Source of the DNA: Legionella taurinensis
GTDB taxonomy: Bacteria; Pseudomonadota; Gammaproteobacteria; Legionellales; Legionellaceae
Direction: 5' to 3'
DNA length: 64,000 bases
Assembly (NCBI RefSeq): GCF_900452865.1
Contig: NZ_UGOZ01000001.1
Location: 2,046,001 to 2,110,000 of the forward strand
In this document: positions 54,066 through 63,268 of the stretch, piece by piece
How positions within the stretch are numbered: position 1 is the stretch's first letter
Layout: each line of letters begins with the position of its first letter
Made by a program: the position numbers and the translations under genes
Notes under the pieces: model-generated
Told to the model about the DNA's origin: nothing
Seen by the model: only the letters and a program-made list of their open reading frames with translations
The model's database searches: none

Positions 54066-54777
54066 GTTGTTGATTCCTTTCTTTTGCCAGTTCCAAACGT
54101 TGTTTGCATGCAATTATCAATCCATCAAACATCTTGTTGAATGCATCGTAGCATCGATCAATCATCTTTAAGGCTTCACGGCGGGTATGCACAGAAACTG
54201 GTCGCTCAAAGAGCTTGCGTTCCATCTCTTCTTCAAAGAGAGCATGCGCCATTTCCACTTCCAGATGTGAGCTGGAGAAGTACTTCAGATTTTTGTCTTC
54301 ACCCGTCTTTTTGACTTGTTTGACCACCTTTTCAAAGAACACATGGCCTGAAGATTCCAGAGTCAGCAACAAGGCAATATTGAGTATCTCATCGTCTGTT
54401 TTATAAATCTCAGACATGATGGAATACGCGGCGTCACGGGTTAATTGAGTCTCCTTACTGTAAAGCCAGGCTACGTCGTCGTGAGAGCAGCACTTGTCAT
54501 GACTGACAGCACTCATGTACTTTTTATCATGCAGGAACCATTTTTCATGTCCGGCATCTTCCAGTCGATGGTGACGAGCTACTTTTTTAAGGTAGGGATC
54601 GGTCACTCTCTCTTCGTTTAGACGTAAAATATCCTGGAATGTCATGGCCCAAAAAGTGAGCTCTGGAACAAAGTAGCTGATTTCTTCAAGACTTTTTAAT
54701 TGTTCCAATACTTCAAAAAATGGGTGGTTCATAAACTCTTGTTGTTTAGAGTCGATATAGAGTTGAATCGTTTTCAT
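54022..54777 (-). CDS. Heme-oxygenase-fold protein, possible diiron oxidase
   Basis: A 251-residue all-helical protein. Spaced metal-ligand-like motifs occur along it: a Glu in VPELTFWAMTF, then LEDAGHEKWFLHD, LTLESSGHVFFE and HLEVEMAHALFEEE. The Glu...Glu-x3-His...Glu...Glu-x3-His pattern is what heme-oxygenase-like diiron enzymes (UndA, BesC, SznF group) and related iron-containing redox proteins use to bind two irons. Function is inferred from pattern only; TenA-like proteins are an alternative. The ATG at 54777 follows GGAGG by 5 bases; an upstream 11-codon extension is rejected. Overlaps the FAD-linked oxidase gene by 44 bases and lies 225 bases after the kynurenine monooxygenase gene. 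Confidence 0.7.
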   Translation of the reverse strand: MKTIQLYIDSKQQEFMNHPFFEVLEQLKSLEEISYFVPELTFWAMTFQDILRLNEERVTDPYLKKVARHHRLEDAGHEKWFLHDKKYMSAVSHDKCCSHDDVAWLYSKETQLTRDAAYSIMSEIYKTDDEILNIALLLTLESSGHVFFEKVVKQVKKTGEDKNLKYFSSSHLEVEMAHALFEEEMERKLFERPVSVHTRREALKMIDRCYDAFNKMFDGLIIACKQRLELAKERNQQHAANAVEFVSDQAV

Positions 54778-55002
54778 AGCGGCCTCCGAGGCACAAAATG
54801 GGTTGGACAAATTATCTTTTGCAGCCCGCGTGCCAACTTTTTGAACAAAAAAAGAAGCCTACCGTCCTTAAAAGCCCGTTCTACCGTGGTTCCTTTTTTT
54901 TCATTCCACGGCCAAACCTCAGGAAGCGACAAAAAATTGTCCCTGAATACCAGTTTTTGACAAAAAATTGACCAAAAACCCCCTTCATTCTAAGGGATTT
55001 TT

Positions 55003-56358
55003 TTATTGAGGGGCTAAATTCGCCAATTTTTTGTCGTATTCGTCCATTAATAAATCTACTTGCTTCCAATTTATTTCTTCCACGCACCTCGCTTCATCAC
55101 AAATGACGTTAAGTAATTCGCCCTGGATGTCGCCCAGCGCCATTGCCTCGGAGTATGGCGTGTTGGTGAACATGACCAGGACATGCTTGGACACATATCG
55201 ATTGGGGTATCGATGCATCAACTCCTGTTCCAGTTGTTTTTTTAAATTAAATCGCGCATCCCGTATATCAATCTGAATTTCGTGATAATTGTCCATCGAC
55301 ATTCTGGCTACCGCCTCGGTGTTGACCTTGCGGGATTTATAGAAAGCGGGCATGACCGTTTGCCAGTCGTCATCGTATTGATCAAGCAATTCGTTAAGAA
55401 TACGGCAATCTTCAAAGGCACTGTTCATACCCTGACCAAAAAAGGGCACAATGCCATGGGCTGCGTCGCCAATGAGCAGGCACTCGTCCCTGTAGTACCA
55501 GGGCGAGGTTTTAATGGTACTCATGTGACCCGTGGGGTTGTGCAAAAACTCCCCGACCAAGTCAGGCATGGCGCCGACAGCATCTGGAAATGCCTGTTTA
55601 AAGAAACGGGTGATTTTCACTTCATTATCAAGCTCGGCAAAGCTGTTAACCCCTTGATGGGGCATAAACAGCGAGCCGGTAATGGAATGGTCCGTGTTGG
55701 GATTACCCAATAACAGAAACGAATCCCGCGGCCATAAATGCAGGTGCTCACGCACCAGTTGTTCAGGATGACCGCTGCTGATGGACAATTCTTTATAACC
55801 ATGCGGCAGGTAATTGCGGCTGGAGGTGACCAGCCCCTCGCGCATCAGGCTTTCCCGCACCTGCGAACCAGCCCCGTCGGCACCGATTAATCGCTCGTAG
55901 GCTATCGTCGACCGTTGCCCTGCCTTGTCTTCAAAATGCAGCACTTTCTGGCGCACATCCACGTTTAACAGCTTCATGTCAAAGTAAATAGTAATCGTGG
56001 GCAGGCTGTCTGCCGTATCCAGCAGCAGCGCATTTAAATCACTGCGTTGCACCGCGTTAATGTATTCATCGGGATGGCGGCCAAAGGCCTGGTATTTAAT
56101 GGAACCCTCTTCCTCGTGAATGGCCCGCGCCCGCATGGGCACCAGGATGGCTTTAGCCTTGTCGCTTAAGCCCACACCGGCCAAGCCCGTAAGGCCCCGG
56201 CAGGACAGTGCGAGGTTAATGGACCGGCCTCGATCCTGCGTCTTGAGGCGCAGATCAGGTCTCGACTCATAGATATCGACCTTGTAGCCGCGTCTGGCCA
56301 TGTAAAGAGCCAATAACGTGCCAGCCAGGCCTGAACCAATAATGGTCAGATTTCTCAT
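55003..56358 (-). CDS. kmo: Kynurenine 3-monooxygenase
   Basis: A flavin hydroxylase that converts L-kynurenine to 3-hydroxykynurenine with NADPH and oxygen. The 451 residues show the FAD fold IIGSGLAGTLLALYMARRGY, the KMO-specific RGRSINLALSCRGLTGL, IGADGAGSQVRESL, and the second FAD motif LIGDAAHGIVPFFGQGMNS with FEDC. The C-terminal 100 residues, needed for activity and membrane contact in other KMOs, are present (RFNLKKQLEQELMHRYPN). GGAGG lies 7 bases before the ATG. No kynureninase or tryptophan dioxygenase is in the window; the downstream co-oriented redox genes may extend the pathway. Confidence 0.93.
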   Translation of the reverse strand: MRNLTIIGSGLAGTLLALYMARRGYKVDIYESRPDLRLKTQDRGRSINLALSCRGLTGLAGVGLSDKAKAILVPMRARAIHEEEGSIKYQAFGRHPDEYINAVQRSDLNALLLDTADSLPTITIYFDMKLLNVDVRQKVLHFEDKAGQRSTIAYERLIGADGAGSQVRESLMREGLVTSSRNYLPHGYKELSISSGHPEQLVREHLHLWPRDSFLLLGNPNTDHSITGSLFMPHQGVNSFAELDNEVKITRFFKQAFPDAVGAMPDLVGEFLHNPTGHMSTIKTSPWYYRDECLLIGDAAHGIVPFFGQGMNSAFEDCRILNELLDQYDDDWQTVMPAFYKSRKVNTEAVARMSMDNYHEIQIDIRDARFNLKKQLEQELMHRYPNRYVSKHVLVMFTNTPYSEAMALGDIQGELLNVICDEARCVEEINWKQVDLLMDEYDKKLANLAPQ

Positions 56359-56587
56359 AAACCGCCTCCATACAGGTTACAGCTTGAGTCAATCCTTTTA
56401 CTGCCTTTTCTGCCTTTGCCGCAGAACGCTTACCTGTTTTCAAATAATGCCTATTGCATCACCTACTCCTTACAGCGTGATTGAATAATGAAGCCTTTTT
56501 CCGCTTGGCTTTTTCAAAAGTAATCCAGCAAAATTCGTGCCGAAGCCGGCTTAAGACCTCTAAATAACAGGCATGGAGAAGGGATGT

Positions 56588-58897
56588 TTATGATTTTTTA
56601 AAATACTGAGCGATGTACTCTTTAATGGAAGACGCTTTATGAGGTGGCTTGAAATAATAACCCTGGGCGTAATCGCAACCGTGTTCGACAATGAATTTCT
56701 TCTGCAATTCCGTCTCAACCCCTTCAGCCAGCACTTCTAGGTTTAAGCTGTGGCCAAGGTTGATGATGGCTCTGGCAATCGCCGCATCGTTTTCAACATT
56801 GACCAGTTCGCTGATAAAGGATCGATCGATTTTTAATTTATCAACAGGGAATTGTTTCAGATAAGAAAGACTGGAATAACCGGTACCAAAATCATCAATC
56901 ACCAGTTTAATGCCCATGTCTTTCAGCCGATACATCGTTTGCACCGCCCTTTCAATGTCATCGACCAGCAGGCTTTCCGTCAATTCAAGCTCAAGATTGC
57001 GGGGTTTAAGCCCGGTTTTTTGCAATACTTCAGTAATCACCTCGGGCAGAGAATTTTGACGGAACTGACGTCCGGAAATATTCACAGCGACACTTAAATC
57101 GTCATAGCCTTCCTTGTGCCATTGAACTGCCTGTGTGCAAGCCTCTTCCAACACCCAGCGGCCGATATCGATAATCATGCCGTTTTCTTCAGCCATGCCG
57201 ATAAAATCAATAGGCGACACACTTCCTAACAAATGACTTTCCCAACGAATTAACGCTTCGACACCAACAACCCGATCAATCCTTAAATCAATCAGCGGTT
57301 GGTAAACCAGATAAAATTCGTTGCGCTTGAGCGCATCCCGCAAGGCATTATCCAGTTGCATGTGGTTAATGACGCGGCGGTTCATTTCCGGTTCAAACAC
57401 ACGGTAATTGTTACGGCCGCTGTCTTTGGCGTGATACATCGACAAGTCGGCGTTTTTCATTAACGATTCATAATCGAGCCCGTCTCTGGGATAGTAGCTG
57501 ATGCCGATGCTGCCGGTAATTTTTAAACTGTGCTGATCCACCTGAAACGGTTTTTCAATCATGTGCAACAATTCTTGCGCCATTTGCTGGGCCTGCTTTT
57601 CATTGCTGATGTCCTGCAGCAGAATGACGAATTCATCGCCGCCTAACCGGGCAACGGTATCAAAATCATTGGTCGCGATAAGCAGGCGGTTGGAAACCGC
57701 CTGCAGCAATTTATCACCGATGCTGTGGCCTAAAGTATCATTGGTCATTTTAAAGCGATCCAAATCCAAAAACAGGAAAGCAAGAATGGACCCTTTCTTT
57801 TTGGCCTGTAAAATGGCCTGTTCCACCCGGTCCATGAGCAGAACGCGGTTAGGCAGCTCCGTTAACGAGTCGTGTGTGGCCTGCCTGACCAGTTGCTTTT
57901 CCATTTCTCGGCGTTGAGTGATGTCATTGATAATACAGACGAAATGCTTTACTTTTCCAAACGAATCGCTGACCGGGGCAACACTTAATTCGCACCAGAA
58001 CAGCTCACCGTTTCGGCGGTAACTTTCCAGTTCCACCGTTTCTTCGCGCAACTCTCGAATGGCGAGCGCAATTCGCTTTTGATTCACGTGATCGGTTTTA
58101 GTACCTAATAACTGAGCCAGGTTTTGGCCGATAGTTTGGCTTTCCGTGTGGGCGGTAATCCGTTCGAAGGCTTTGTTGACGTAAATAATCGGCTGATTGG
58201 CTTTGGTAATGTCGATAATGGCCACGCCGTGCGTACTGGCTTCAATGGCGCGTTCGCGGATGCGTAACTGATCATCGGACATGCGCTTTTGAGTCACGTC
58301 CCGGAAACTGTAGACCCGGCCGACAATTTCATTGCCGACGCGCTGCGGCTGGGTGTACCGCTCAAAAATACGGCCATCTTTAAAATGCAAAACCGGCAAT
58401 TCCCCCTGCCACTCGGGATTTTCATACAAATATTGAACATCGGCAATGACGGCGGCGGGATTGCTGAGTTGCTCGAGAATATACTCAAAACCGATACTTT
58501 CGGTGCCGGATTCCAGCATGTGAGATGGAATGCGCCACATTTCAACAAACTTCTGGTTCCAGTCGACCACCTGGCCCTTGCCATTGACCATCATGATGCC
58601 GTCTGCGGTGGATTCAAGGGTCGCACGTAATAAAGAAAGGGATTTTTCAAGCTCAACATTCTTTTCGAGCACATCGCTCGCTTCGATTTGAATATTATCG
58701 GATAATGGGACATTGATGGAGCGTTGGAATTCCGGCTGCGTGTGGTACCATATTTCCAAATAGGCAGACAACTGCGGAGTTAAGGACAAGATGCCCAACT
58801 CTTCGCAGACACTGGTTAAAGAAGGTTCTTCACCCCGTTGTTTTAAAATTTCCGCTGCTGAGGCAACTTTTTCGTAGTCTATTTCTTGCCTACCCAT
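56588..58897 (-). CDS. PAS-PAS-GGDEF-EAL cyclic-di-GMP regulator with KfrA-like N-terminus
   Basis: A 769-residue signalling protein. Residues 1-60 (IDYEKVASAAEILKQRGEEP) resemble the KfrA-type DNA-binding domain. Two PAS domains follow (LRATLESTADGIMMVNGKG and RAIEASTHGVAIIDITK), the second with a PAC segment. The GGDEF domain has an intact RLGGDEF site and the EAL domain has VEALIRWE, DDFGTGYSSL and KIDRSFI, so both synthesis and breakdown of c-di-GMP are possible in sequence terms. There is no membrane segment. The ATG at 58897 follows GAGG by 5 bases; an open 21-codon extension is rejected. Divergent from the trans-sulfuration gene. Confidence 0.92.
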   Translation of the reverse strand: MGRQEIDYEKVASAAEILKQRGEEPSLTSVCEELGILSLTPQLSAYLEIWYHTQPEFQRSINVPLSDNIQIEASDVLEKNVELEKSLSLLRATLESTADGIMMVNGKGQVVDWNQKFVEMWRIPSHMLESGTESIGFEYILEQLSNPAAVIADVQYLYENPEWQGELPVLHFKDGRIFERYTQPQRVGNEIVGRVYSFRDVTQKRMSDDQLRIRERAIEASTHGVAIIDITKANQPIIYVNKAFERITAHTESQTIGQNLAQLLGTKTDHVNQKRIALAIRELREETVELESYRRNGELFWCELSVAPVSDSFGKVKHFVCIINDITQRREMEKQLVRQATHDSLTELPNRVLLMDRVEQAILQAKKKGSILAFLFLDLDRFKMTNDTLGHSIGDKLLQAVSNRLLIATNDFDTVARLGGDEFVILLQDISNEKQAQQMAQELLHMIEKPFQVDQHSLKITGSIGISYYPRDGLDYESLMKNADLSMYHAKDSGRNNYRVFEPEMNRRVINHMQLDNALRDALKRNEFYLVYQPLIDLRIDRVVGVEALIRWESHLLGSVSPIDFIGMAEENGMIIDIGRWVLEEACTQAVQWHKEGYDDLSVAVNISGRQFRQNSLPEVITEVLQKTGLKPRNLELELTESLLVDDIERAVQTMYRLKDMGIKLVIDDFGTGYSSLSYLKQFPVDKLKIDRSFISELVNVENDAAIARAIINLGHSLNLEVLAEGVETELQKKFIVEHGCDYAQGYYFKPPHKASSIKEYIAQYFKKS

Positions 58898-59043
58898 GGA
58901 TCCCTCACTAAAATATCGCACATCCTCATTAGCGGCCAGCAATGGTATAACTTTAATCAAGCTGATATGCCATTACGCGCTACCTATAGTATATAACGCC
59001 TTCCTGACTTTTGCTGGAAGAGCCCCAAAGAAGGACTTTGATC

Positions 59044-60195
59044 ATGGACAAGACACATTTTGATACCCGCGCGATTCACGCCGGACAACAGCCTGACCCC
59101 GCGACTGGCGCGGTCATGACGCCCATTTACGCCACGTCCACCTACCGTCAATCGGCCCCAGGCGTTCATCAGGGCTATGAATATTCACGCACGCATAACC
59201 CGACCCGCGCCGCCTACGAAGCCTGCATTGCCAGCCTGGAATCAGGACAACGGGGTTTTGCCTTTGCTTCCGGTATGGCCGCCATCAATACTGTCATTGA
59301 CCTGCTGGACAGCGGCGATCATGTCATTGCCATGGACGATCTCTACGGCGGCACATTCCGTATTTTTGATAAGGTAAAAACCAGAACCTCCGGCTTGTCT
59401 TTCAGCTTTGTGGACATGACTGATCCGGCAACGATTGAAGCAGCCATTCGACCGCAGACCCGCATGATCTGGGTGGAAACCCCCTCCAATCCCATGTTAA
59501 AACTCGCTGATTTACGGGCCATTGCCGCCATTGCCAAACGTCACAAGCTGATTGCGGTAGTCGACAATACCTTTGCCACCCCCTGGATTCAACGGCCGCT
59601 GGAGCTGGGTTTTGACCTTGTTCTGCATTCTGCAACCAAGTATTTAAACGGCCATTCCGATGTGGTCAGCGGCATTGTGGTGGTTGGGGATAATGCGGAA
59701 ATCGCTGAAAAAATGGCCTTCCTGCATAACTCCTGCGGCGGCATTGCCGGCCCTTTTGACAGTTTTTTAGTTCTTCGCAGCTTAAAAACCCTGTCCTTAC
59801 GCATGCAACGGCATTGCGACAATGCCATGGCCCTGGCAGAATGGTTACAGAAGCATCCCAGGATAGACAGCGTCATTTACCCCGGTCTTGCCACCCATCC
59901 TCAGCAGACTCTGGCTAAACAGCAGATGCACCATTTCGGCGGTATGATTTCCATGGTGGTGAAAGGCGATATCACCGCGGCAACCCGCTTTTTATCCCGC
60001 TGCGAACTCTTTACTCTGGCAGAGAGTCTGGGTGGTGTGGAAAGCCTGATTGAGCATCCGGCCATCATGACGCATGCCTCGATTCCTGCCGAAACCCGAC
60101 GCAAGCTCGGCATTGTGGATGGTTTTATCCGTCTTTCCGTCGGCATTGAGCACATTGAAGACTTGATTGCCGATTTGCATCAGGCCCTTAACTAA
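59044..60195 (+). CDS. Trans-sulfuration PLP enzyme (cystathionine gamma-synthase/lyase)
   Basis: A 383-residue PLP enzyme of methionine/cysteine metabolism. Motifs: TRAIHAGQQPDPATGAVMTP, YEYSRTHNPTRAAYE, ASGMAAINTVIDLL, VDNTFATPW, and the PLP lysine in VLHSATKYLNGHSDV. The C-terminal SLGGVESLIEHPAIMTH with RLSVGIEHIEDLI is typical of the cystathionine gamma-lyase/synthase branch; the sequence alone does not separate synthase (MetB) from lyase. The ATG at 59044 has GAAGGA upstream. The PlsC-type gene follows 12 bases later. Confidence 0.93.
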   Translation: MDKTHFDTRAIHAGQQPDPATGAVMTPIYATSTYRQSAPGVHQGYEYSRTHNPTRAAYEACIASLESGQRGFAFASGMAAINTVIDLLDSGDHVIAMDDLYGGTFRIFDKVKTRTSGLSFSFVDMTDPATIEAAIRPQTRMIWVETPSNPMLKLADLRAIAAIAKRHKLIAVVDNTFATPWIQRPLELGFDLVLHSATKYLNGHSDVVSGIVVVGDNAEIAEKMAFLHNSCGGIAGPFDSFLVLRSLKTLSLRMQRHCDNAMALAEWLQKHPRIDSVIYPGLATHPQQTLAKQQMHHFGGMISMVVKGDITAATRFLSRCELFTLAESLGGVESLIEHPAIMTHASIPAETRRKLGIVDGFIRLSVGIEHIEDLIADLHQALN

Positions 60196-60207
60196 TTGGA
60201 ATCCATT

Positions 60208-61116
60208 ATGAATCAAACCAAAACCTCAGGAGGACAATTGCACGGTGTGCTGGCCATTGCTGTGCTTACCCTGTCCACCTTCTTTTTCTTTATTCCCATG
60301 CTGTTTATGGGATTATTGAAGCTTATTCCCAGTATTCGTCTGAAGGTGTTTTGCACGAAGGTCATCGACGGCATCGCCTTTTGCTGGGCGGACGTGAACA
60401 AAGCCTACATCAATGCCACCCAACACATTGACTGGCAGGTATCAGGACTTGAAAATCTTAAACGCAACGATTGGTATTTACTGGTTGCCAACCACCAGAG
60501 CTGGCTGGACATTGTAGTCCTGCAGTGTATTTTTAACCGCAAAATCCCGATGCTTAAATTTTTCATCAAAGATTCGCTGAAATGGATTCCACTGCTGGGT
60601 TTTTCCTGGTGGGCCATGGGCTGCCCGTTTATGAAGCGCTATTCCAAAGAGTACCTTGCTAAAAAACCGCACAAAAAAGGCAAGGATCTTGAAGCCACCC
60701 GCAAAGCCATTGAAATCTTCAAGCACACGCCGGCCACCATCATCAATTTTGTGGAAGGCACGCGCTTTACTCACCAGAAGCAAATCAAGCAGCAATCCCC
60801 TTATGATCACCTGTTAAAACCCAAAGCGGGCGGCATCAGCTTTGTGATGAGCACTCTGGGCAAAAAATTCAACAATTTACTCGATGTGACCATTATTTAC
60901 CCGGATACGCGTTATTCATTATGGGATTTTCTTTGCCATCGCATGGCCCCCGTCATTAAAGTCTGTATTCGGCCGATTCAGATTCCCGACGAATTTACCA
61001 CCACGCAACTGGCTTATGATGAAAACACCCAGACAGCGTTCAGGGAGTGGTTGAATGAACAATGGCGTAAAAAGGATGAATTAATCAGCAGCCTGCGGGA
61101 AGAAATACTGGTATAA
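60208..61116 (+). CDS. PlsC-type acyltransferase (YihG-like)
   Basis: An inner-membrane lysophosphatidate/lysophospholipid acyltransferase of 302 residues. N-terminal membrane helix (AVLTLSTFFFFIPMLFMGLL); catalytic HX4D in VANHQSWLDIVVLQ; substrate motif FVEGTRFTHQ; and GGISFVMSTLG. The spacing and the WWAMGCPFMKRY segment resemble E. coli YihG and the eukaryotic LCLAT1 group, more than standard PlsC. It could pair with the stand-alone LplT-like transporter at 19778-21055 in lipid remodelling; that is inference. ATG at 60208. Confidence 0.88.
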   Translation: MNQTKTSGGQLHGVLAIAVLTLSTFFFFIPMLFMGLLKLIPSIRLKVFCTKVIDGIAFCWADVNKAYINATQHIDWQVSGLENLKRNDWYLLVANHQSWLDIVVLQCIFNRKIPMLKFFIKDSLKWIPLLGFSWWAMGCPFMKRYSKEYLAKKPHKKGKDLEATRKAIEIFKHTPATIINFVEGTRFTHQKQIKQQSPYDHLLKPKAGGISFVMSTLGKKFNNLLDVTIIYPDTRYSLWDFLCHRMAPVIKVCIRPIQIPDEFTTTQLAYDENTQTAFREWLNEQWRKKDELISSLREEILV

Positions 61117-61199
61117 CGTGATCCAGGCAATGTGCCACTGCCGTTTTCCGCCCCACGTCCAGTCCTGGACGCTTGCCATCCTTCACTCTTTCTTTGCCG

Positions 61200-61219
61200 T
61201 CCCCCGCGCAGGCGGGGGA
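61200..61219. terminator. GC-rich hairpin between convergent genes
   Basis: TCCCCCGC and GCGGGGGA enclose a GCAG loop: a perfect 8-bp stem in the 142-base gap between the acyltransferase gene and the epimerase gene. No T-run follows. Terminator or REP-like element. Confidence 0.45.
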
Positions 61220-61258
61220 ACCATTTCGAAGGCTTGGCCTCGATTCTCGCCCACGCGG

Positions 61259-62263
61259 CTATCGATAAAACCATTGATACCATTCAACAAAACGCCGCAC
61301 TCCCTCACGAAAATCGATTCGAGGTTGATAGCCCAGATCAGCAATCAGGGCTTGTGTATCGGCGTGGGTGGATAAGACATCGCCGTTTTGCATGGGTAAA
61401 AACTCCTTCAGGGCCTGTTTTCCCGTTGCTTCTTCAATGGCCTCAATGTAATCCATCAGGTTAACGGGGGTGCCGCAGCCAATATTGTAAATTTTAAAAG
61501 GAGCATTGCTGCTAGCCGGATCAGGGACATGGCTATTCCAATGGGGATTTGCCGCGGCGGGTTTATCAATGGCCGCAGAAATACCGGCAACGATGTCATC
61601 AATGTAGGTAAAATCCCGTTGCATCCTGCCGTGATTGAAAATTTGAATGGCCTTGCCTTCCAGAATGTTTTTGGTGAACGAGAAAAAAGCCATGTCCGGC
61701 CGCCCCCAGGGTCCATACACCGTAAAAAAACGTAATCCCGTTGTCGGCAATTGAAAAAGATGCGAATAGGAATGGGCCATCAATTCATTCGCTTTTTTGC
61801 TGGCGGCGTACAGAGTGAGCGGGTGGCTGGTTGAATGGGCTTCATGATAAGGCTGACAGCTGTTTGCGCCATACACCGAGCTGGTTGAAGCATACACTAA
61901 ATGCTCAATGTGATGATGGCGGCAGGCTTCGAGGATATTGGCAAAACCCACCAGATTGGATTGCACATACTGCCCTGGGTTAGTCAGGGAATAGCGCACC
62001 CCAGCCTGAGCGGCCAGATGAATCACGCGTTGCGGCTGGTGGTCAGCAAACCGTTTCTGTAGGGTCTCGGCATCCACAACATCGTCGGCATGAAAGATAA
62101 AATTGTCAAAAGCCTGCAATTGCTCAAGTCTTGCCTGTTTAAGCCGGACATCGTAATAATCATTCAGATTATCGATGCCTACCACCACATCACCCTGTTG
62201 CAAACGGTGTTTTGCCAGATGAAATCCGATAAATCCAGAGGCCCCCGTGATTACCAAGCGCAT
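61259..62263 (-). CDS. NAD-dependent nucleotide-sugar epimerase (UDP-glucuronate 4-epimerase-like)
   Basis: A 334-residue extended SDR. It shows the NAD motif [13 protein letters not shown], the [16 protein letters not shown] segment characteristic of UDP-glucuronate 4-epimerases, [22 protein letters not shown] (catalytic Ser) and YAASKKANE (Tyr and Lys). [19 protein letters not shown] and [10 protein letters not shown] complete the picture. It would supply UDP-galacturonate or a similar sugar for surface polysaccharide. The ATG at 62263 is taken because the conserved fold begins there. It stands alone here, without glycosyltransferases. Confidence 0.92.
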   Translation of the reverse strand: MRLVITGASGFIGFHLAKHRLQQGDVVVGIDNLNDYYDVRLKQARLEQLQAFDNFIFHADDVVDAETLQKRFADHQPQRVIHLAAQAGVRYSLTNPGQYVQSNLVGFANILEACRHHHIEHLVYASTSSVYGANSCQPYHEAHSTSHPLTLYAASKKANELMAHSYSHLFQLPTTGLRFFTVYGPWGRPDMAFFSFTKNILEGKAIQIFNHGRMQRDFTYIDDIVAGISAAIDKPAAANPHWNSHVPDPASSNAPFKIYNIGCGTPVNLMDYIEAIEEATGKQALKEFLPMQNGDVLSTHADTQALIADLGYQPRIDFREGVRRFVEWYQWFYR

Positions 62264-62398
62264 AGTCTGTCCTGTAACTTGAAATGGGACAGCAGTATAC
62301 TCCCCTTTTACAGGCTGCAAAATACGGCGTGCTTCTTAATAAAGGGGTAATCTTTTCTTGGTAAGATGAGCGCACTTGTTATTTTTTGAACTCTTTTT

Positions 62399-63172
62399 AT
62401 GCGATTAACACGATTGAACTTTGTAGAATTATGTGCCGAAGCGATTACCGCTTCGCGGGAAAAAGTCACGCCAGGCAATCAATTGAGTGGTTACCTGAAA
62501 TTTCATAAAGAAAACAAAAATTACTATGTTGAAGACGTCTTACGTCCGGGCAAGTGGGAAATTGCACCGGATGATCCTGTTCGAATTCATGATTTTATCG
62601 AACACACAGGCCTCGGTTATTGCCATGAAATGGCTCAACACCTGATGGTTGAACTCGCATGGCGAATTGATCAGGCAGGAGGGGTGGCTAAAATCAGCCT
62701 GGTTAAATCCATGAAAGCGGATCATGCCTACCTGGAAGTCCGAATTTACCTCGCCAAAGAAAGAACGCTGTCCATGTGGGAAGTCGATGCCTGGGATCCA
62801 CGAATTATTGATATCAGTAAACGTCCTGACGGTACGGTTAAAAACAAGGAGGCGCTCGACTACGGTTATCTGGTTAAATTACACCGTTCTTTTTTTTCAG
62901 ATTCAATTGATTACAGAAAGAAATTTACTTTTACAGAGACTCCTCCTGCCAAGGAAGGCCGACCAGAGGGCAGTTGCACTCCGAAACATCAGGTATTAGA
63001 GAAGCATCAGGATATTTACAGTGATTACTCCCTGGAAGAAGCCATTGAGGATAAAAAAGTCCCACTTCCTGGGAAAATCCATTTTTTGCAACAGATATCC
63101 TTCTGGCAGAAAACTTCCCCTGAACAACCACAGTCCAGCACCACACAGCCTAAAAAAATGCGATTAGCCTGA
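62399..63172 (+). CDS. Cys-His-Asp triad protein A, candidate effector
   Basis: A 257-residue protein of unknown family and the first of a tandem pair. A probable catalytic set is visible: Cys75 in GLGYCHEMAQHL, His109 in ADHAYLEV and Asp130 or Asp133 in WEVDAWDP. The order and spacing (Cys at a helix start, His on a strand, Asp in a W-x-x-D-x-W-D-P turn) are those of papain/transglutaminase-fold enzymes, several of which are bacterial toxins or effectors. Activity is inferred. The C-terminal 40 residues are Lys/Gln/Ser-rich, ending QPKKMRLA. No signal peptide. ATG directly follows TTTTT; the ribosome site is poor. Confidence 0.75.
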   Translation: MRLTRLNFVELCAEAITASREKVTPGNQLSGYLKFHKENKNYYVEDVLRPGKWEIAPDDPVRIHDFIEHTGLGYCHEMAQHLMVELAWRIDQAGGVAKISLVKSMKADHAYLEVRIYLAKERTLSMWEVDAWDPRIIDISKRPDGTVKNKEALDYGYLVKLHRSFFSDSIDYRKKFTFTETPPAKEGRPEGSCTPKHQVLEKHQDIYSDYSLEEAIEDKKVPLPGKIHFLQQISFWQKTSPEQPQSSTTQPKKMRLA

Positions 63173-63268
63173 TGGCATGCGGGCCCGTGACAACCAAAGC
63201 AAACCTACTTAATAAAGGGCTAATTTTACTCTGTTAAAATTGGCTTTTTTCTCATTTTGAGCGGTCCA

